A stretch of DNA of 64,000 bases, taken from DASWJZ01 sp963846475 (GTDB lineage Bacteria > Pseudomonadota > Alphaproteobacteria > Rhizobiales > Afifellaceae). Each line of letters starts with the position of its first letter. The stretch's first letter is position 1. Both the position numbers and the translations under genes were made by a program. Below, one piece after another: positions 60,711 to 64,000 of this stretch. Under the pieces are notes generated by a model. That model was not told the DNA's origin and made no database searches. It saw only the letters and a list, made by a program, of their open reading frames with translations. The stretch spans positions 2,976,001-3,040,000 of the forward strand of contig CAWJVZ010000004.1 in the NCBI GenBank assembly GCA_963846475.1, in the 5' to 3' direction.

Positions 60711-60863
60711 TCAGTTCACGTAGACAAAGTCCATCCTGACGGAGCCGCTCGTGCGGATCGTCGTGTCGCCAATCGTGGTGACTTGGGCGGGCCGCGGCGG
60801 CGGCTCGACGCTCTGGCAGGCTGCTATCAGCAGCAGGGCGACCGCAGGCGCCAGTCGCAGCAA
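60711..60863 (-). CDS. Small lipoprotein candidate, TTG start
   Basis: On the minus strand a 50-residue frame starts at TTG 60863 and reads MLRLAPAVALLLIAACQSVE, then PPPRPAQVTTIGDTTIRTSG and SVRMDFVYVN. The leader with LLIAAC followed by Q is a good lipobox, so the mature protein would begin at the Cys as a lipid-anchored peptide of about 34 residues. No ATG is present in this frame and the ribosome site is weak. It begins five bases after the pheS stop, so it may be the last gene of the pheS transcript. Confidence 0.5.
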   Translation of the reverse strand: MLRLAPAVALLLIAACQSVEPPPRPAQVTTIGDTTIRTSGSVRMDFVYVN

Positions 60864-60868
60864 GACCG

Positions 60869-61969
60869 TCAGAGGCTAAGCCCCTCAGCCAGGCTAGGCA
60901 TGGCGAGCGCCGAAAAGCCGTAGTGGCGGAGCCAGCGGAGGTCCGCCTCGAAAAAGGCGCGCAGATCCGGGATCCCATATTTGAGCATGGCGATGCGGTC
61001 GATGCCCATGCCGAAGGCAAAGCCCTGGTACTTTTCCGGGTCGAGGCCGCCGGCGCGGATGACGTTCGGATGCACCATGCCGGAGCCGAGGATCTCCAGC
61101 CATGAATTGCCGACGCCGATCTTGAGCTCGCCGCCTTCCCAGGAGCAGCCGATGTCGACCTCCATCGACGGCTCGGTGAAAGGAAAATGCGACGGACGGA
61201 AACGCATCTTCACCGCGTCGACTTCGAAGAAGGCTTTGGCGAAGGCCTCCAGCGTGCCCTTCAGGTGGCCAAGATGAGTGGTCTCGTCGATGACGAGGCC
61301 CTCCACCTGGTGGAACATCGGCGTGTGCGTCTGGTCGGAGTCGGAGCGAAAAGTGCGGCCGGGCGCGATGATGCGGATCGGTGGTTCTTGCGTCTCCATG
61401 GTGCGGATCTGCACGGGCGAGGTGTGGGTGCGCAGCACCATCCGCGAACCGTCGGCCTTCGGGTTGAAATAAAAGGTGTCGTGCTCCTGCCGGGCCGGGT
61501 GCTCCGGCGGGATGTTGAGCGCGCCGAAATTGTACCAGTCCGTCTCGATGTGCGGGCCTTCCGCGACGGAAAAACCCATGTCGCCGAAGATGGCGATCAC
61601 TTCTTCCCAGACCTGCGTGACGGGGTGGATCGTGCCGACCGGCTCCGGCCGCGGCGGCAGCGTGACATCGATCGTCTCGGAGCGGAGTTTTTGGTCGAGC
61701 GCCGCTTCGCGCAACGCGTTGCGGCGCGCTTCCAGCGCAAGGGTGACGCGTTCTTTCAGGCCATTGAGCGCCGGGCCGGTCAGCTTGCGCTCCTCGGGAG
61801 ACATGCCGCCAAGGCGCTTCAGGCGTTCCGAGACCGAGCCCTTCTTGCCGAGCGCGGCGACGCGCACCGCCTCAAGCGCCCGCTCATCGGCAGCGGCGGC
61901 GATGGCGGCGGCGATGTCGCGCTCGAGGCTAGCGAGATCTGAGGTCGAGAGCTGCGCTTGGTCGTTCAT
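60869..61969 (-). CDS. pheS: Phenylalanyl-tRNA synthetase alpha subunit
   Basis: PheS (366 aa) carries the catalytic site. Family blocks: HPVTQVWEEVIAIFGDMGFSVAEGPHIETDWYNFGALNIPPEHPARQEHDTFYF, LLRTHTSPVQIRTMETQ-type (here VLRTHTSPVQIRTMETQEPPIRIIAPGRTFRSDSDQTHTPMFHQVEGLV) and FGMGIDRIAMLKYGIPDLRAFFEADLRWLRHYGF. ATG 61969 matches the coiled-coil N terminus; an upstream start at 61993 adds eight residues. Intact, unlike pheT, which lies downstream on the same strand with two small genes between them. Confidence 0.96.
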   Translation of the reverse strand: MNDQAQLSTSDLASLERDIAAAIAAAADERALEAVRVAALGKKGSVSERLKRLGGMSPEERKLTGPALNGLKERVTLALEARRNALREAALDQKLRSETIDVTLPPRPEPVGTIHPVTQVWEEVIAIFGDMGFSVAEGPHIETDWYNFGALNIPPEHPARQEHDTFYFNPKADGSRMVLRTHTSPVQIRTMETQEPPIRIIAPGRTFRSDSDQTHTPMFHQVEGLVIDETTHLGHLKGTLEAFAKAFFEVDAVKMRFRPSHFPFTEPSMEVDIGCSWEGGELKIGVGNSWLEILGSGMVHPNVIRAGGLDPEKYQGFAFGMGIDRIAMLKYGIPDLRAFFEADLRWLRHYGFSALAMPSLAEGLSL

Positions 61970-61984
61970 GGACGGTGGCGGTCT

Positions 61985-62110
61985 TAGCACCATCCTTCTC
62001 CCGGGGGGAGAAGGTCGCTGCGGGGCAGCCGGATGAGGCGAAGCGGCGGCGCCAGATAGGCAAGAACCGCAGGCGCCGCAGGCGACGCCTCTCCGGGTGG
62101 AAGAGGGCCG
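61985..62110. repeat. REP-like palindromic element between rplT and pheS
   Basis: CCTTCTCCC-N-GGGAGAAGG begins the element, followed by GCTGCGGGGCAGC, GGATGAGGCGAAGC and GGCGCCGCAGGCGACGCC inverted parts. The style is that of the elements inserted into mutS at 39.5-39.9 kb, here in the usual intergenic position. Confidence 0.65.
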
Positions 62111-62122
62111 GTCGCCTCGCTG

Positions 62123-62527
62123 CTACTGCCGAACCGCGTGCGAAAACTCGTTCGGCGTGGCGTCCTGCAGATAGGCGAGAGCATTCTTCGCCTGCTCGGC
62201 GAGCGCGGCGAATGCCGCGGGCTCGTGAATCGCCAGGTCGGACAGCACCTTCCGGTCCACCTCAATACCAGCCTTGTTGAGGCCGTCGATCAGGCGGCCG
62301 TAGGTGAGGCCAAGATCGCGGGCGGCGGCATTGATGCGCTGGATCCACAGAGCCCGAAAATTGCGCTTCTTCACGCGACGGTCGCGATAGGCGTATTGCA
62401 TGCCCTTCTCGACCGCCTGCCGGGCAATGCGGATCGTGTTCTTGCGACGGCCATAATAGCCCTTGGCCTGCTTCAGAACCTTCTTGTGCTTCGCGTGGGA
62501 CGTTACACCCCGCTTGACGCGTGCCAT
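62123..62527 (-). CDS. rplT: 50S ribosomal protein L20
   Basis: L20 (134 aa) begins MARVKRGVTSHAKHKKVLKQAKGYYGRRKNTIRIARQAVEKGMQYAYRDRRVKKRNFRALWIQRINAAARDLGLTYGRLIDGLNKAGIEVDRKVLSDLA, the unmistakable family sequence. It follows rpmI on the same strand, the universal order, with a 17-base gap. Confidence 0.98.
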   Translation of the reverse strand: MARVKRGVTSHAKHKKVLKQAKGYYGRRKNTIRIARQAVEKGMQYAYRDRRVKKRNFRALWIQRINAAARDLGLTYGRLIDGLNKAGIEVDRKVLSDLAIHEPAAFAALAEQAKNALAYLQDATPNEFSHAVRQ

Positions 62528-62544
62528 GTCAAAACTCCATCAGG

Positions 62545-62745
62545 TCAGCGGTTATAGGGCATGTAGACTTTGACGATGCCCTCGTCCTGCTTGGAAAGCA
62601 CCGTGGTGCCGCGGGCATTGCGGACGAATTTCGGCGTCCGCTTGATCATGCCGTGGCGCTTGCCCGCCTGCTGGACTTTCACGTGGCCGTTCGCGGTGAA
62701 CTTGAAGCGCTTCTTGGCGCCCGACTTCGTCTTCTGCTTGGGCAT
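62545..62745 (-). CDS. rpmI: 50S ribosomal protein L35
   Basis: L35 (66 aa): MPKQKTKSGAKKRFKFTANGHVKVQQAGKRHGMIKRTPKFVRNARGTTVL plus tail. ATG 62745 gives the normal length and has GGAGAG in front. infC, which often precedes rpmI, is not present. Confidence 0.97.
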   Translation of the reverse strand: MPKQKTKSGAKKRFKFTANGHVKVQQAGKRHGMIKRTPKFVRNARGTTVLSKQDEGIVKVYMPYNR

Positions 62746-63040
62746 TCTGCTCTCCTTGAGAACGCAACAAGCCCGCCAGGGCGGGGCGTCGCATCGGAAG
62801 CTCGTGATTGAGCATTTCTGGACCGCCACGGCATGCCCATCGGGCTGAACCCGAAGCCGGGCGATCCGGTGGTGCTCATATAGCCAGGCGGGGAAAGCAA
62901 CGCAAGGACGGGGGAGCCATTTAGCGGGCGCGGCGCGGTTGCGTGGCAAGCCGGCCTGTGGCATTGACGCGCCCGACCTTTTGGCGTTCAGGCTTAAGTT
63001 TCCGCCGACCGCGCCTATCTGACGAAGAACGCTTTCGGAA
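62746..63040. other. Upstream region of rpmI-rplT, no gene seen
   Basis: These 295 bases separate rpmI from the tRNA gene. No frame has family similarity. The region should carry the rpmI-rplT promoter on the minus strand and the tRNA promoter on the plus strand; a TTGACG at 62966 is a possible -35 for the latter, without a good -10. Confidence 0.4.
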
Positions 63041-63115
<75 letters not shown>

Positions 63116-63178
63116 GTTTTCCTCGTGCATCAGCATACCTTGGCGAGGAACTCGAGGTGCCGCGGCCGATAAGGCCGG

Positions 63179-63571
63179 CTAATTATGGTTCGTTCCGGCG
63201 GCACCCGTCCCGTCTGACCGGATCCTCTGCATCGTGAAGACGCCGGCACGCACCGCCGAGCGCTCCTCGTCAACGCGCTCCGCTGCTGGCGAATCGTAAA
63301 TGACCAGCAGCTCCCGCCGTTTGCCGGGCCAGAGGTCAACGGCCTCGGGATGGTCGGTGTGGAGCAGGTATGGGAGCTCCACGATCTCCTCCACGCGCTG
63401 CGGGCCGATCATATCCGAGGCGTCATCGTGCACCGCGTCACGCCACCTGAGAACCAACGCCGGGCCGTCCAGGGACATGGTGGGCCCGACTAGGAGGAGA
63501 AGGTCGTCGCCGTCGCGCGTGGCAGCGGCAAGTTGGTGGTGCGCAGCTCGATGGCACAAGTTGGGATGCAC
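63179..63571 (-). CDS. Possible protein of unknown function
   Basis: A 130-codon frame from GTG 63571 reads like a real protein: AAHHQLAAATRDGDDLLLLVGPTMSLDGPALVLRWRDAVHDDASDMIGPQRVEEIVELPYLLHTDHPEAVDLWPGKRRELLVIYDSP. There is no clear ribosome site at 63571, and the ATG at residue 32 would give a shorter product. The tail after DSP looks less natural. No family recognised. Confidence 0.4.
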   Translation of the reverse strand: MHPNLCHRAAHHQLAAATRDGDDLLLLVGPTMSLDGPALVLRWRDAVHDDASDMIGPQRVEEIVELPYLLHTDHPEAVDLWPGKRRELLVIYDSPAAERVDEERSAVRAGVFTMQRIRSDGTGAAGTNHN

Positions 63572-63726
63572 GAGGGTGCAGGCTGCGGCCCCGGGATGCG
63601 CGCTCGTGAGAGTAGTGCCGCCGGCAGGGCGTGCTCAATGGGTATCCGAGTGCCCGCAGGCGATGACTTCATCAAGACCAGCACGTGTTGAGGTGAACCA
63701 GGCGGCCATCCCGTCCTATTCCGCGC

Positions 63727-64000
63727 TCACCCGCTCGTCGCTGGTGCCGTCTCCGGTCGGATCACGCGCATGTTCAGATGCACCATGAAGGCGGTGGCGA
63801 AGAGCGGACCGAGTATATTGACGAGTGGTATTGCGAGAAATCCGGCAACGATCAGCCCGCCTGCAAAAATCCTCGTCGAGTGATGCGCCCGCAACCGCCT
63901 CACGGTAGCTTCGTCATGCAACCGCAAGGCGGCGAGTTCGAAGTATTCGCGACCGAGCAGGTAGGCATTGGCAACTAGGAAAACCACAACACCAAAGCCG
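63727..64000 (-). CDS. C-terminal part of an EI24/CysZ-like membrane protein (start outside window)
   Basis: The frame is open from the window end and reads FGVVVFLVANAYLLGREYFELAALRLHDEATVRRLRAHHSTRIFAGGLIVAGFLAIPLVNILGPLFATAFMVHL before a short polar tail. The NAYLLGREYFELAALR and FLAIPLVNILGPLFATAFMVHL blocks are characteristic of the EI24/CysZ family of membrane proteins. In E. coli CysZ moves sulfate; for alphaproteobacterial members the role is unproven. Confidence 0.8.
   Translation of the reverse strand, partial: GFGVVVFLVANAYLLGREYFELAALRLHDEATVRRLRAHHSTRIFAGGLIVAGFLAIPLVNILGPLFATAFMVHLNMRVIRPETAPATSG

Overview
The window looks like a chromosomal segment of a high-GC alphaproteobacterium, most likely of the Hyphomicrobiales (Rhizobiales). 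Pointers are the hrcA/grpE-rph-rdgB block, rimP-nusA-ylxR-infB, the mutS and glnD-murJ-trpS neighbourhood, pheS-pheT with rplT-rpmI, a DUF1127 protein, and a near-perfect parS site. No genus can be fixed from the sequence alone.

Layout. 0-6 kb holds housekeeping genes: a PAP2-family tail, an AlkB-like oxygenase, pyrE, a VOC protein, grpE, hrcA, rph and rdgB. 6-11 kb has a class IV aminotransferase, an FAD oxidoreductase and two tandem CelD/BcsL-type acyltransferase genes. 10.8-19.1 kb is a catabolic and transport cluster: a glutamine-synthetase-like ligase diverging from an N-formylglutamate amidohydrolase, two isochorismatase-fold hydrolases and a complete Liv-type ABC importer. 19.1-26.6 kb has an SMP-30 lactonase, a Pot-type ABC importer whose ATPase is split from its permeases, two SDR dehydrogenases and a low-GC membrane protein. 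26.7-31.6 kb has small uncharacterised genes and a DctPQM TRAP transporter.

31.6-38.7 kb is the most accessory part. A two-gene cassette (metallo-beta-lactamase-fold hydrolase plus thermolysin-like peptidase) lies between two direct copies of the 3' end of dctM. It is followed by a clearly lower-GC three-gene island (membrane protein, sodium:solute-symporter-like protein, unknown protein). Then come a short mutS 3'-end remnant, a LexA-like motif and the parS site.

38.7-50 kb returns to core genes: mutS, carrying an in-frame insertion of palindromic repeats, sppA, ihfB, a LapA-domain gene, a decayed ornithine cyclodeaminase gene, and rimP-nusA-ylxR-infB. 50-64 kb has a SemiSWEET gene, then glnD, murJ, trpS, a usp gene and pheT, all with broken frames. 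These breaks are almost all net insertions of one or two bases, densely clustered and hitting normally essential genes, so I read them as sequence errors rather than gene decay. The segment ends with pheS, rplT, rpmI, tRNA-Thr(GGT) and the 3' part of an EI24/CysZ-like membrane gene.

The best candidates for something undescribed are the hydrolase-peptidase cassette at 31.7-35.2 kb and the low-GC membrane island at 35.6-38.2 kb. Functions proposed for both are inference.
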